Shown: positions 1 to 8,654, counted from the first letter of the stretch. The stretch is 22,415 nt of DNA from M3007 sp046299435 (GCA_046299435.1 JBKBIC010000063.1:1-22415), one strand, 5' to 3'. The notes: a model not told the origin generated them from the letters alone. Numbers and translations: made by a program.

Positions 1-306
1 AATTTGCAGGTGCTGCCGAAAATCCAAGACAGCATCTCGCAGACCATTTGCGCCGGAAATGCGGTCAACTTTTGCGGCATTGACCGCAACCAAAGCGGGA
101 TTTACACCTGCAATTTGACCGCAGCAGGCGGCTGCGATTCCGTCGTGACCCTGAATTTGCAGGTGCTGCCGAAAATCCAAGACAGCATCTCGCAGACCAT
201 TTGCGCCGGAAATGCGGTCAACTTTTGCGGGATTGACCGCGACCAAAGCGGGATTTATTCCTGCAATTTGACCGCAGCGGGCGGCTGCGATTCCGTCGTG
301 ACCCTG
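1..306 (+). repeat. Two 153-bp tandem repeats inside the CDS
   Basis: Units lie at 1-153 and 154-306 and are nearly identical at the DNA level (for example CAGACCATTTGCGCCGG begins at 40 and 193). The period is exactly 51 codons, so copy-number change keeps the frame. The array may continue upstream of the window. The same unit recurs in the next gene. Confidence 0.95.
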
Positions 307-1692
307 AACTTAACCGTCAATCCCAAGCCAGTAGCGGGTATTTCAGCCTTTCCCGGAACGGTCGTCAGCTGCCGAAACGATACGCTCCAACTCATGGCCA
401 CCGGGGCGAGCGGCGGCAGTGTCGCGTGGTCAACGGGCGAGACCGCGCCGTTTATTTACCCAAGTGCAGGCGGCACTTTTTCGGTCACGGTCACGGCGGG
501 CGGCTGCTCGGACACGGCGAGCATCGAGATTTTGGAGGACAAAAAACGGCCCGCCGTGAGCCTCTCGTTGAGCCAGCCGAGCATTTTTTGCAGCGGGCAA
601 ACGGTGGTCGTCACGGCTTCGTCGCCCGACAACCCAAGCTACCAATGGCAGGGCGGCCCTGCGACGGGCGAGCAATTCCCGACAAATTCGGCGGGCCTCG
701 TTTTTGTAAAAGCCACCACGCCGAACGGGTGCGACACCACGCTATTCATCAATGTCCCGCAGGCCGCACCGACCACCGAGACATTTGCCGAGACCCTGTG
801 CGCCGGGCGTTGCGCGGTGTTTGCCGACGTGGAACGCTGCGCGACGGGCATTTACCGCGACACCATCCGCACCGTCTCCGGTGGTTGCGACAGCGTGCTG
901 CGGACGTTCAATCTGGTCGTCCTGTCGGCTCCTGTGCGGCGCGACACCGTGCGGCTCTGCGCGGGCGGTGCGACCGTTTTTTGCGACGAAAAAATCTACG
1001 AACCCGGCACCTACGACTGTCTGCTGGAAACGCCGGGCGGCTGCGACACCGTCCTTTCGCGCACCGTCGAATTGCTCGAAACACCCAGCCTGCTGGCCAA
1101 CGACGATGCTGCCCTACTGCCAATCGGAGCAACCGAACTGGAAATCCGTCCCGGTGAAAACGACCTGTTGCCCGGCGACGGAAATTGGTCGGTGGCCTTG
1201 GTCGGGCAGCCGCCGAAAGTCGGCAGCGTTGAGCCTGACGGGACGGGCAAACAACTGATTTTCAGGCTCGAAGGCCCGGATTTCAGCGGGTCGGATGTCT
1301 TTTTGTACGCGCTTTGCTCGGCCACTTGCGCGGGGGTTTGCGACACGGCGCAGGTGTCGCTGCTGCTGCCCAACGACGATTTTGATAGCGTCAAAAAAGA
1401 ATACTCGAACGTCGTCACGCCCAACGACGACGGCCTGAACGACCGTTTCGTGCCGATGGCGGCTTTTCAAAAACAAAACATCCCGGTCGTGGAAGCCCAA
1501 TCGGAACTGTCGGTTTTCAACCGCTGGGGCGAGCTGGTGTTTTGGGCCGATGCGCCCCCGCTCGAATGGAACGGCCGAGACGTGGACGGCACGCCCATGC
1601 CGCAAGCGACTTACTATTTTGTGCTCCGCGCCAGCGTGCAGGGCCGCACCGAGCGCAAGGTGTTGGCCGGCGCGGTCACGGTGTTGCGGTGA
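1..1692 (+). CDS. T9SS type B sorted, Cys-rich repeat surface protein (5' partial)
   Basis: The reading frame is open from base 1, so the N-terminus and any signal peptide lie outside the window; 563 codons plus stop are visible. Codons 1-102 are two 51-residue repeats of the form QTICAG..VNFCGID...GIY.CNL.A.GGCDSVVTL, with four cysteines each. Ig-like stretches follow (about 105-250), then more divergent Cys-rich repeats (about 255-360) and a Big_9/cadherin-like segment with an ENDLLPGDG motif (about 375-455). Codons 468-563 are a CHU_C domain (VVTPNDDGLNDRF, LSVFNRWGELVF, PQATYYF), the sorting signal that sends proteins through T9SS to the cell surface (family knowledge). The next gene encodes a tandem paralogue with the same repeats and ending. 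An adhesive or structural surface role is inferred; the ligand is unknown. Confidence 0.9.
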   Translation, partial: NLQVLPKIQDSISQTICAGNAVNFCGIDRNQSGIYTCNLTAAGGCDSVVTLNLQVLPKIQDSISQTICAGNAVNFCGIDRDQSGIYSCNLTAAGGCDSVVTLNLTVNPKPVAGISAFPGTVVSCRNDTLQLMATGASGGSVAWSTGETAPFIYPSAGGTFSVTVTAGGCSDTASIEILEDKKRPAVSLSLSQPSIFCSGQTVVVTASSPDNPSYQWQGGPATGEQFPTNSAGLVFVKATTPNGCDTTLFINVPQAAPTTETFAETLCAGRCAVFADVERCATGIYRDTIRTVSGGCDSVLRTFNLVVLSAPVRRDTVRLCAGGATVFCDEKIYEPGTYDCLLETPGGCDTVLSRTVELLETPSLLANDDAALLPIGATELEIRPGENDLLPGDGNWSVALVGQPPKVGSVEPDGTGKQLIFRLEGPDFSGSDVFLYALCSATCAGVCDTAQVSLLLPNDDFDSVKKEYSNVVTPNDDGLNDRFVPMAAFQKQNIPVVEAQSELSVFNRWGELVFWADAPPLEWNGRDVDGTPMPQATYYFVLRASVQGRTERKVLAGAVTVLR

Positions 1693-1716
1693 GTCGGGGC
1701 GTTAAAAAGTGGAAAG

Positions 1717-1731
1717 AGTTGAAATTCAACT
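1717..1731. terminator. Weak intergenic hairpin
   Basis: AGTTGAA-A-TTCAACT is a perfect 7-bp inverted repeat that extends imperfectly outward, with A-rich flanks. It lies in the 78-bp gap between two surface-protein genes. There is no clear T tract on the plus strand, so a terminator role is only possible. Confidence 0.3.
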
Positions 1732-1770
1732 TTTCACCCCGCCGACTTTCCATCCTTTTTACATTTAGCC

Positions 1771-4700
1771 ATGAAAAATTCCTCCCTCCTCCGCTGCTTG
1801 TGGCGGGCTTTCTTGCTCGTGCCCGTTGCCCAATCCTCCCAACTTCTCGGCCAATGCCCGAACATCCCGGCGCAAGTCAACGTCTGCGAAGACGACCCGG
1901 TGAGCATTTCCTGCACCAACTGCGCCACGCTGGTTTGGGTCGGCGACGACCCGAACGACATTTCCGCCGCCGCGCTCGGCGATGCGGGCGACTACACTTT
2001 TTCAGGTACTTGCCCGGCAGGCATGGGGCCAGCCACATTCAACAACCGCAAGGTCAGGCTCATCGTCCAAGACCGACCGGCCGTCAACAACATCAGCGAC
2101 AACGCGCCCATTTGCGACGGCCAGACCCTCCAACTGGGCGCGACCGGCCAAATCCCCGGCGGCTCGCAGTGGCTGTGGCGCGACCCGAACAACGTGCAAG
2201 TCGGCAGCACCCAAAGCATCACCGTGCCGAACGCCGCCGACGGCACCTACCGCGTCACCGTGACTGGCCCCGGCTCGCTCGGCTGCTCCACCGAAGCAGA
2301 AGTGAACATCACCGTCAACGGCCTGCCCAACGCTGACATCAGCACCGACCCGCCGAGCGGGCAGGTTTGTCAAGGTGAAAATTTCTCCCTCGCGGCAAGC
2401 GGCGGCAATGATTACAGTTGGTCGGGGCCGAACGGCCTCAGCAATTCAGGCCAAACTTGGGACAACCTGAGCCAAGGCGGCACCTATCGCGTCACCGTGA
2501 CCGATAGCAACAACTGCACGAGCGTAGCGGCGCAAGATTTCACGGTCAATCCGCTGCCGCCGTTGCCGACACTCACCGTCTCGAAACAACCAGCTTGTTC
2601 GAACCAAGACCTTACCTTTTTTTCCACTGCCGGGCTGGACAATTCCTTTGCTTGGGAAGGCCCAGATGGTTGGTTTTCCGATGAGCAACAACCTGTTCGC
2701 CTCAATATGCCCCTCGATGGAGACGGCGAGTACACGCTTATCATAACCAATCCAAACGGCTGCACCAACTCCGCAAACATCTATGTAACAGTGGTGGAAT
2801 CCCCGGAGATGAACATCTTCCCATACCCTGACCCGCTTTGCGTGGGGCAGGATCTGTACATCAACACCGACGGCAGCCCTTACTCTGAAATCAAAGATTG
2901 GGCGTGGCAATTCCCCAATGGTTTCGATTGGGACGGCGGCGACCCCGTCCTCCCCAATATCTCGCTCGCTGACGCAGGCGAATACGCCCTCACCGTGACC
3001 AGTTGGAACGGCTGCACCGATACGGATTCCAAGTACGTGGACGTGCGGGAAGGCCCACAAGCCGTTGCCTCTGCCAACAGCACCAGCCCCAACATCGGTA
3101 GCACCCTCGAACTTTCCGAGACTGGCTCGAACAGCGGCTTCGACGTGGCGTGGCTCTGGCGCGGCCCAAACGGGTTTACCTCCGCTTCCCAAAATCCCGT
3201 CCTCACAAACCTCACCCCTACGGCCAGCGGCTTGTACTTGGTCATCGTCACCGACGACAGCGGCTGCCCGCCCGACACCGCTTTTATCCAGATTTCCATT
3301 CCCAACTCGCCCGGCTGCACGTTGGCCGATGCGAGCGTGCAGCCGCAAAACCCGCCTTGTTTCGGCCAAAGCACGGGTATGGCAACCGTCAATTTCACGG
3401 GCGGACAGGCTCCATTTTCGTTCGTCTGGAAAAACGGCGCGGGCGTAACGATCGGCACCACGCAAAGCATCACAGGCTTGTCCGCCGGAGGATACTTCGT
3501 CACCGTCACGGACGTGGGCGGGTGTTCTGTTGCGGCTACCACCAACATCAGCCAAGCCCCACCCATCCCGCCGACCAATATTTTTCAGACCATCTGCGCC
3601 GGGCAAAGCCTCAACTTTTGCGGTATTGACCAAAACCAGCCCGGAATTTATACTTGCAATCTCACCGCCACCGGCGGCTGCGACTCCGTCGTAACCCTCA
3701 ATTTGCAGGTGCTGCCCAGCATCCAAACTTCGATTTCGCAGACCATTTGCGCCGGAAAATCGGTCAATTTTTGCGGCGTTGACCGAGACCAAAGCGGGAT
3801 TTACACCTGCAATTTGACCGCAGCGGGCGGCTGCGACTCCGTCGTGACCCTGAACTTGCAGGTGCTGCCGCAAATCCAAACTTCGATTTCGCAGACCATT
3901 TGCGCCGGAAACTCAGTCAATTTTTGCGGCGTTGACCGAGACCAAAGCGGGATTTTCACCTGCAATTTGACCGCAGCAGGCGGCTGCGACTCCGTCGTAA
4001 CCCTGAACTTGCAGGTGCTGCCGCAAATCCAAACTTCGATTTCGCAGACCATTTGCGCCGGGCAGAGCATCAACTTTTGCGGCATTGACCGAGACCAAAG
4101 CGGGATTTTCACCTGCAATTTGACCGCCACAGGCGGCTGCGATTCCGTCGTAACCCTGAATTTGCAAGTGCTGCCCAGCCTCCAAACCAGCGTTTCGCAG
4201 ACCATTTGCGCCGGAAACTCGGTCAATTTTTGCGGAATTGACCAAGACCAATCCGGGGTTTATTCCTGCAATTTGACCGCTACGGGTGGCTGCGACTCCG
4301 TCGTCACCCTGAATTTACAGGTGCTGCCTGCCCCGACGGCAAGCGTTTTTTCGGAAACGGTTTGCGCGGGCGGTTGTGTGGTGTTCGGCGGGCTGCCACG
4401 CTGCACGACGGGTGCGTTCCTCGACACGCTCCGCTCGGCGGCGGGCTGCGACAGCCTCTACCAAATCCTGAATTTGACGGTGCTGCCCCTGCCTGTGAGC
4501 CGCGACACGGTGCGGATTTGCGCGGGCGAGGCGACCATTTTTTGCGGACAAAAAATCTACGACGCGGGCACGTTCGATTGCATTTTCCAAACGCCCAACG
4601 GCTGCGACAGCCTCGTGCAACGCACGGTGGAAGTGCGCCCTCGGCCCGTGCTGGCCGCTGCCGACGACGCGGCCACCCTGCCGCCGGGCGTGCCCGAACT

Positions 4701-5238
4701 GCCCATCAACGTCTCGGAAAACGACCTGCCGCCTGCCGACGGCACATGGTTTTTGACCATCGTGCGGCAGCCTGTGTCCGGTTCGGTCGAGCAGGACACG
4801 TCGGGCGGGCTGCTTTTGGTGCGGCAGGACGAGCAGTTCAGCGGGCCGGATTCGGTGCTGTACGCGCTTTGTTCGGGCATTTGTGCGGAAGTGTGCGACT
4901 CGGCGTGGGTGCTGCTTTTCGTGCAAAAAAGCAGCTTGGACGACCTCGAAAACGGCATCCACAACGTCATCACGCCCGGTGGCTCGCCCGGTCAAAATGA
5001 TGTGTTCGACCCAGTGGGCTACCTGCTGGCGCGGGATTTCGCGGTGGATTTTGCCGAGTTGAGCGTGTTCAATCGCTGGGGCGAACTCCTGTTTTTTGAA
5101 AAAGGCGACCGCCCCACTTGGGACGGGCGCGAGGCAGGGGGGCGCATCGTGCCGCAAGCCACCTATTATTTTTCGTTGCAAACGGAGACCAGCACGGAAA
5201 AACGGGTGTTCAAAGGCCCGCTGACGGTGCTGCGCTGA
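1771..5238 (+). CDS. T9SS type B sorted surface protein with Ig-like domains and 51-aa Cys-rich repeats
   Basis: 1155 residues starting at an ATG that gives a signal peptide (MKNSSLL...FLLVPVAQ, cleavage near residues 27-28), so Sec export is likely. Residues about 30-600 are a run of Ig/PKD-like modules with recurring G.Y.VTVT...GC signatures. Residues 606-854 hold five 51-residue repeats with four Cys each. These are followed by two diverged copies with RDTVRICAG and FCGQKIY motifs, then a Big_9-like segment (about 962-1053, SENDLPPADG). Residues 1061-1155 are a CHU_C sorting domain (HNVITPGGSPGQNDVF, LSVFNRWGELLF, PQATYYF, ending TVLR). The usual TPNDDGLND loop is altered here. It is a tandem paralogue of the preceding gene. 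The predicted site is the cell surface via T9SS; an adhesin-like role is inferred. Confidence 0.92.
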   Translation: MKNSSLLRCLWRAFLLVPVAQSSQLLGQCPNIPAQVNVCEDDPVSISCTNCATLVWVGDDPNDISAAALGDAGDYTFSGTCPAGMGPATFNNRKVRLIVQDRPAVNNISDNAPICDGQTLQLGATGQIPGGSQWLWRDPNNVQVGSTQSITVPNAADGTYRVTVTGPGSLGCSTEAEVNITVNGLPNADISTDPPSGQVCQGENFSLAASGGNDYSWSGPNGLSNSGQTWDNLSQGGTYRVTVTDSNNCTSVAAQDFTVNPLPPLPTLTVSKQPACSNQDLTFFSTAGLDNSFAWEGPDGWFSDEQQPVRLNMPLDGDGEYTLIITNPNGCTNSANIYVTVVESPEMNIFPYPDPLCVGQDLYINTDGSPYSEIKDWAWQFPNGFDWDGGDPVLPNISLADAGEYALTVTSWNGCTDTDSKYVDVREGPQAVASANSTSPNIGSTLELSETGSNSGFDVAWLWRGPNGFTSASQNPVLTNLTPTASGLYLVIVTDDSGCPPDTAFIQISIPNSPGCTLADASVQPQNPPCFGQSTGMATVNFTGGQAPFSFVWKNGAGVTIGTTQSITGLSAGGYFVTVTDVGGCSVAATTNISQAPPIPPTNIFQTICAGQSLNFCGIDQNQPGIYTCNLTATGGCDSVVTLNLQVLPSIQTSISQTICAGKSVNFCGVDRDQSGIYTCNLTAAGGCDSVVTLNLQVLPQIQTSISQTICAGNSVNFCGVDRDQSGIFTCNLTAAGGCDSVVTLNLQVLPQIQTSISQTICAGQSINFCGIDRDQSGIFTCNLTATGGCDSVVTLNLQVLPSLQTSVSQTICAGNSVNFCGIDQDQSGVYSCNLTATGGCDSVVTLNLQVLPAPTASVFSETVCAGGCVVFGGLPRCTTGAFLDTLRSAAGCDSLYQILNLTVLPLPVSRDTVRICAGEATIFCGQKIYDAGTFDCIFQTPNGCDSLVQRTVEVRPRPVLAAADDAATLPPGVPELPINVSENDLPPADGTWFLTIVRQPVSGSVEQDTSGGLLLVRQDEQFSGPDSVLYALCSGICAEVCDSAWVLLFVQKSSLDDLENGIHNVITPGGSPGQNDVFDPVGYLLARDFAVDFAELSVFNRWGELLFFEKGDRPTWDGREAGGRIVPQATYYFSLQTETSTEKRVFKGPLTVLR
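3586..4332 (+). repeat. Five tandem 153-bp coding repeats
   Basis: Unit starts, taken at CAGACCATYTGCGCCGG, are 3586, 3739, 3892, 4045 and 4198, exactly 153 bp apart. Units are close to identical to each other and to the two units at 1-306. That makes both genes good substrates for unequal crossover and gene conversion. Confidence 0.95.
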
Positions 5239-5313
5239 ACAAACTGGGTACGGTCAACCCCTTTTTTCCACTTATATCAAAACCAGTATATCCACTCAAC
5301 ATCCGCCAATTCA

Positions 5314-7146
5314 ATGAAAAAACTCGTCCTTTTCCTGCTCCTCGCTTGCGCCCAACTTGCCTCGGCGCAAACGCCCCAAGCCATCAGTTATCAAGCCATC
5401 GCCCGCGACGCGAACGGCAAGCCGATGTCAAATGCGGACGTGACCGTCGAATTTAGCGTGCTTGATGGCTCGGTCTCCGGCCAAGCCGTGTACCGCGAAC
5501 GGCACCAGACGGAGACCAACCCTTTCGGTCTTTTCACCCTCGAAATCGGGCGCGGCACGGTCGTGAGCGGCAGTTTTGCGGGGATTGATTGGGGCGGCGG
5601 CGCAAAGTTCATGCGCGTCGAAATCAACGGAAACTTGCAGGGCACGACGCAACTTTTGGCCGTGCCCTACGCGCTTTTTGCCGAAAAAACGAAGTCCAGC
5701 CAGTCGCTCGATTTGCCCGGTGCGCAGCCGGGGCAAGTGCTGAAATGGGATGCGACCGCCCAAAAATGGCTGCCGGCCAACGACGAGGTCGGCCCGCCAA
5801 ACTCCGGCCTGACCAGCGTGGCGACTGCCGCGCCCATTTCCGGCGACGGCACGGCGGGCAATCCCGTGACCCTCGCGGCGGGTAGCATCACCGCCGCGCA
5901 GCTGGCTCCGGGCGTGATTCCGACAATCCCGACTTCGTTGCCGCCGGGCGGCGCGGCGGGCGGCGATTTGTCTGGAAATTACCCCGGCCCGACGGTGGCG
6001 AAAATTCAGGGGAGGAATGTGGACGCAGCCACGCCAGCCACCGGGCAAGTGCTGAAATGGGACGGCTCAAAATGGACACCCCAAAACGACATCGGCGGCG
6101 GCACGGGCGACAACTGGGGCAGCCAAACCGCCAAAACCGATGTCTCACTCGCGGGTGACGGCACGGCAGCAAACCCGCTGAAAATCGCGCAGCAAGGCGC
6201 GGCGACCGACCAGTTTTTGAAATGGAACGGCTCAGCTTGGGTGCCTGCCGACATGACCGTTTCCATCGGAAACAGCACCATCAATTCCAACCAAATCATT
6301 GATAACTCTATCACTATCAATGATTTAGCACCCGGAGTGCTCCCGACGGTAGCTGCCGGGGCGGGCATTTCGGTCGCCCAAAATGGCAACACTTTTACCG
6401 TGACCAATGCCGCGCCCGACCTGCCCATCTCGCTCACGGGCGCGGGCGCGACGACGGTGACTGGCCCCTACCCGAACTTTACTGTGACCACGCCTCCCCC
6501 GGCGGACAACTCGGTGACGAATGAACTGCAAACACTGACCTTGAACGGAAACACGCTTTCGCTTTCGCAAAATGGCGGCTCGGTTGCGCTGCCGACCGCG
6601 CCGACTTATACCGCCGGGGCGGGCATTTTCATCAATGGCTCCAATCAAATCACCGCCGCCGATGCCTCGCCGACCAATGAAATACAGGCACTTACGCTGA
6701 GCGGCGACACGCTGAAACTCTCGAATGGCGGCGGGAATGTGAAACTGCCTGCGGCGACGGGCTGGGGCTTGGCGGGAAATGGCGGGACGAACCCGACTGA
6801 TAATTTTATTGGGACTACGGACGATGAGCCGATTTCTTTTCGGGTGAATGGAGTGGAACGGATGCGTTTGGAAACAGACGGGCGGCTTGAATTGTACAGC
6901 CAAATAGACCCTGTATCAACTACGATAATTGGAAAAGGTGCGGGTATTTCTAATAGCATTGTTGGATTGAATTTAGGCCTTTCCTTCTTTGGAAGAGATG
7001 CTGGTGCAAAGAACGCAGGGACATATAACAGCTTCTTTGGAGCATGGTCAGGAAATTCAAATACTGAAGGAGATAACAATTCATTTTTTGGTGCTGCTAC
7101 AGGGGGGCAAATTCCTCAGGGAGTGAAAACTGTTTTTTTGGAGTGA
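5314..7146 (+). CDS. N-terminal part of a frameshifted secreted tail-fibre-like (S74) protein
   Basis: 610 codons from an ATG followed by a clear signal peptide (MKKLVLFLLLACAQLASA, then QT). Residues 19-125 form the N-terminal domain common in Bacteroidota fibre-like proteins (PQAISYQAIARDANGKP, then VPYALFAEK). Low-complexity repeats with AGAGI/LTLSGDTL-type motifs follow. From about residue 545 come FFGRDAG, NSFFGAWSG and NSFFGAATG repeats like those in trimeric adhesin heads. The frame then runs into a stop at 7144-7146. The neighbouring frame continues the same repeat (ANSSGSENCFFGVTAG) into an S74 domain, so this is one gene broken near the G6 run at 7102-7107. The natural product would be a trimeric surface fibre about 840 residues long. 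Confidence 0.88.
   Translation: MKKLVLFLLLACAQLASAQTPQAISYQAIARDANGKPMSNADVTVEFSVLDGSVSGQAVYRERHQTETNPFGLFTLEIGRGTVVSGSFAGIDWGGGAKFMRVEINGNLQGTTQLLAVPYALFAEKTKSSQSLDLPGAQPGQVLKWDATAQKWLPANDEVGPPNSGLTSVATAAPISGDGTAGNPVTLAAGSITAAQLAPGVIPTIPTSLPPGGAAGGDLSGNYPGPTVAKIQGRNVDAATPATGQVLKWDGSKWTPQNDIGGGTGDNWGSQTAKTDVSLAGDGTAANPLKIAQQGAATDQFLKWNGSAWVPADMTVSIGNSTINSNQIIDNSITINDLAPGVLPTVAAGAGISVAQNGNTFTVTNAAPDLPISLTGAGATTVTGPYPNFTVTTPPPADNSVTNELQTLTLNGNTLSLSQNGGSVALPTAPTYTAGAGIFINGSNQITAADASPTNEIQALTLSGDTLKLSNGGGNVKLPAATGWGLAGNGGTNPTDNFIGTTDDEPISFRVNGVERMRLETDGRLELYSQIDPVSTTIIGKGAGISNSIVGLNLGLSFFGRDAGAKNAGTYNSFFGAWSGNSNTEGDNNSFFGAATGGQIPQGVKTVFLE
7102..7107 (+). other. G6 run at the frameshift site
   Basis: The upstream frame reads T-G-G-Q then diverges; the downstream frame reads G-A-N-S-S-G-S-E-N-C-F-F-G. 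Seven or four G residues would fuse the two frames into a continuous repeat array, so the break lies in or right beside this homopolymer. Confidence 0.75.
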
Positions 7147-7838
7147 CGGCTGGTGCAGATAACACAACTGGGAATGCCAATGTTGCTATCGGAAATTATG
7201 CACTTAGAAGGAACGAAACTGGAAGTTTCAACACTTCGGTCGGATATGACTCAGGGCCACCCTCAGCTAGCTATCCAAACCTTGAAAACTCTACTGCTCT
7301 CGGCTACAATGCTGCAGTTACTGGTTCTAATACCGTTCGCATTGGAGGCAGTGCCGTCACCTCCATCGGCGGCCAAGTCAACTGGACAGCCCTATCCGAC
7401 AGCCGCATCAAAACCCACATCGCCGAAAACATCCCCGGCCTCGCCTTCATCCAAAGGCTCCGCCCGGTCAGTTACCATTACGACATCCACCGCCAAAACG
7501 AACTGGTCGGCATCGTGGATACGGCCCAATGGGAAGGCAAGTACGACATCGAAAAAATCCAGTTCAGCGGTTTCCTCGCCCAAGAGGTGGAGCAAGCAGC
7601 CCGCGAGGTGGGTTACGATTTCAGCGGCGTGGATGCGCCGCGCAACGAGCGCAGTTTGTACGGCTTGCGCTACGCGGAGTTCACCGTGCCGCTCGTGAAG
7701 GCCGTGCAGGAGCAGCAGCAAATCATCGAGGCGCAGCGGCAGCAGTTGGAATTGCAGGGGAAATTATTGGCTGGCTTGGCTGCCCGGTTGGAGGCTTTGG
7801 AGGCTGCTGGCAGGTCGGTGAAGGTGGAAAACAGGTGA
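7143..7838 (+). CDS. C-terminal part of the frameshifted protein: S74 intramolecular chaperone domain
   Basis: 231 codons if counted from GTG 7143, but the homologous frame really continues from about 7107 (ANSSGSENCFFG). It holds further head-type repeats (NVAIGNYALRRNETG). The S74/peptidase_S74 chaperone domain starts at the conserved A-L-S-D-S-R-I-K motif (Ser codon 7395-7397), where family members self-cleave after trimer folding (family knowledge). Then follow FLAQEVEQAA and YAEFTVPLVKAVQEQQ, and a C-terminal coiled coil rich in Q and L ending LAARLEALEAA...ENR. No independent ribosome site or promoter is visible, so it probably is not translated alone unless the frameshift is a sequencing error or is corrected by slippage. 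Confidence 0.85.
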   Translation: MTAGADNTTGNANVAIGNYALRRNETGSFNTSVGYDSGPPSASYPNLENSTALGYNAAVTGSNTVRIGGSAVTSIGGQVNWTALSDSRIKTHIAENIPGLAFIQRLRPVSYHYDIHRQNELVGIVDTAQWEGKYDIEKIQFSGFLAQEVEQAAREVGYDFSGVDAPRNERSLYGLRYAEFTVPLVKAVQEQQQIIEAQRQQLELQGKLLAGLAARLEALEAAGRSVKVENR

Positions 7839-7846
7839 GAAACGGC

Positions 7847-7854
7847 TAAATTTG
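7847..7854 (+). promoter_or_regulatory. Bacteroidota -7 box (TAAATTTG)
   Basis: TAAATTTG is an exact match to TAnnTTTG and lies 28 bp before the antitoxin ATG at 7883. The flank GGCTAAATTTG resembles that of the second locus, which has GGCTATTTTTG at the same distance from its ATG. Confidence 0.55.
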
Positions 7855-7882
7855 CCTCACTTTTAAATCAATTTTTGAAAAA

Positions 7883-8101
7883 ATGACAGCAACGCCCGCA
7901 TTGCAATTACCGCTGACCAATGTGCAAATGGAACTGATGAAAGTATTTGCCTACCAAGTCAACGAGGACGAACTGCACGAACTCCGGTTGATGTTGGGGC
8001 GGTTTTTCGCCGAGCGTTCCATCCAATTGGCCAACCAAATTTGGGACGAGCGCGGCCTGACCGACGGGGACATGGAAAAATGGCTCGAAGAAGAAAGTTG
8101 A
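7883..8101 (+). CDS. Putative antitoxin partner of a PIN-domain toxin
   Basis: 72 residues, acidic and helical, with the pattern LPLTNVQMELMKVFAYQVNE, then LRLMLGRFFAERSIQLANQIWDERGL and an acidic end WLEEES. This form is familiar from small Bacteroidota genes that precede PIN-family toxin genes (recalled from family knowledge, no search run). The stop lies 4 bp before the GTG start of the PIN reading frame, a typical operon arrangement. Its role would be to bind and neutralise the PIN RNase and repress the operon. Because the toxin gene downstream is frameshifted, this antitoxin may now be an orphan. Confidence 0.7.
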   Translation: MTATPALQLPLTNVQMELMKVFAYQVNEDELHELRLMLGRFFAERSIQLANQIWDERGLTDGDMEKWLEEES

Positions 8102-8105
8102 AGCC

Positions 8106-8526
8106 GTGCTGATTGTCCTCGACACCAATATCCTGTATCCTGCTGGTTTCCATTTCCGAGCGTTCCAAAGCACATTGGGTTTACCGGAAACTGATTGACG
8201 GCGAGTACGAACTTGCCGTCACGGATGCTATCTTGAACGAATATCAGGAGAAGATTTCGGAACACTGGCATCCCGCTGTTGCCGCCACTGTACTTCGGAC
8301 GCTGGTCGAACTGCCGAACGTAAAGTTCGTCAAAGTCTTTTTCAGGCTGAACCTCATCCAAGAAGACCCAGACGACAACTGTTTTGCCGACTGCGCCTTT
8401 GCTGCCAACGCCCGATACCTTGTTTCCAACGATTCCGATTTCAACATCTTGAAGCAGATTCCCTTTCCCCGAATCGAGGTGATTCGATTGAGGGAGTTCG
8501 AGGAGATTATTAAGCCGTCCGGTTAG
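8106..8526 (+). pseudogene. PIN-domain toxin gene broken by a 7-bp duplication
   Basis: GTG at 8106 begins V-L-I-V-L-D-T-N-I-L, the first PIN motif with its catalytic Asp. An exact tandem duplication of TATCCTG at 8129-8142 then shifts the frame, giving a stop at 8196-8198 after 30 codons. Deleting one copy restores L-D-T-N-I-L-L-V-S-I-S-E-R-S-K and a full protein of about 138 residues. That protein would have the other PIN acidic positions (AILNEYQE, DPDDNCFADCA, SNDSDF) and end at TAG 8524-8526. A functional product would be a Mg-dependent RNase toxin. As sequenced it is inactive unless the duplication is lost. The downstream frame could in principle start at an internal codon, but it would lack the first catalytic Asp. 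Confidence 0.85.
8129..8142 (+). repeat. 7-bp exact tandem duplication (TATCCTG x2)
   Basis: TATCCTG at 8129-8135 is repeated at 8136-8142. It lies directly after the codons for the PIN motif DTN and is the cause of the frameshift. Confidence 0.95.
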
Positions 8527-8576
8527 TGTTCAAAACCGGGCAGGATCGACAGGCGAAAACCGGAGTGCCAAGAAAG

Positions 8577-8654
8577 GTTTTGGGCGAGGTCTTGGCGCGG
8601 CTGTCGGCTTTGGAGGCGGCGGCGCGAGTGGGCGGGAAGCCTGAAAACCGCTGA
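8577..8654 (+). pseudogene. Relic of an S74-protein C-terminal tail (copy 2)
   Basis: The frame ending at TGA 8652-8654 reads LARLSALEAAARVGGKPENR. It parallels the true S74 protein end LAARLEALEAAGRSVKVENR at 7780-7838. Both share the 12-bp core GGCTTTGGAGGC (here 8606-8617) and a similar downstream promoter region. No start codon or upstream S74 domain is present, so it is a fragment between the two toxin-antitoxin loci. Confidence 0.7.

Noticed and set aside
2446..3879. Long minus-strand open frame (477 codons)
   Set aside because: Antisense shadow of the 1771-5238 surface-protein gene; the plus frame has signal peptide, repeats and sorting domain.
3586..4332. CRISPR-like periodic repeats
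   Set aside because: The period is 153 bp, entirely coding, with no short repeats and unique spacers; these are protein repeats.
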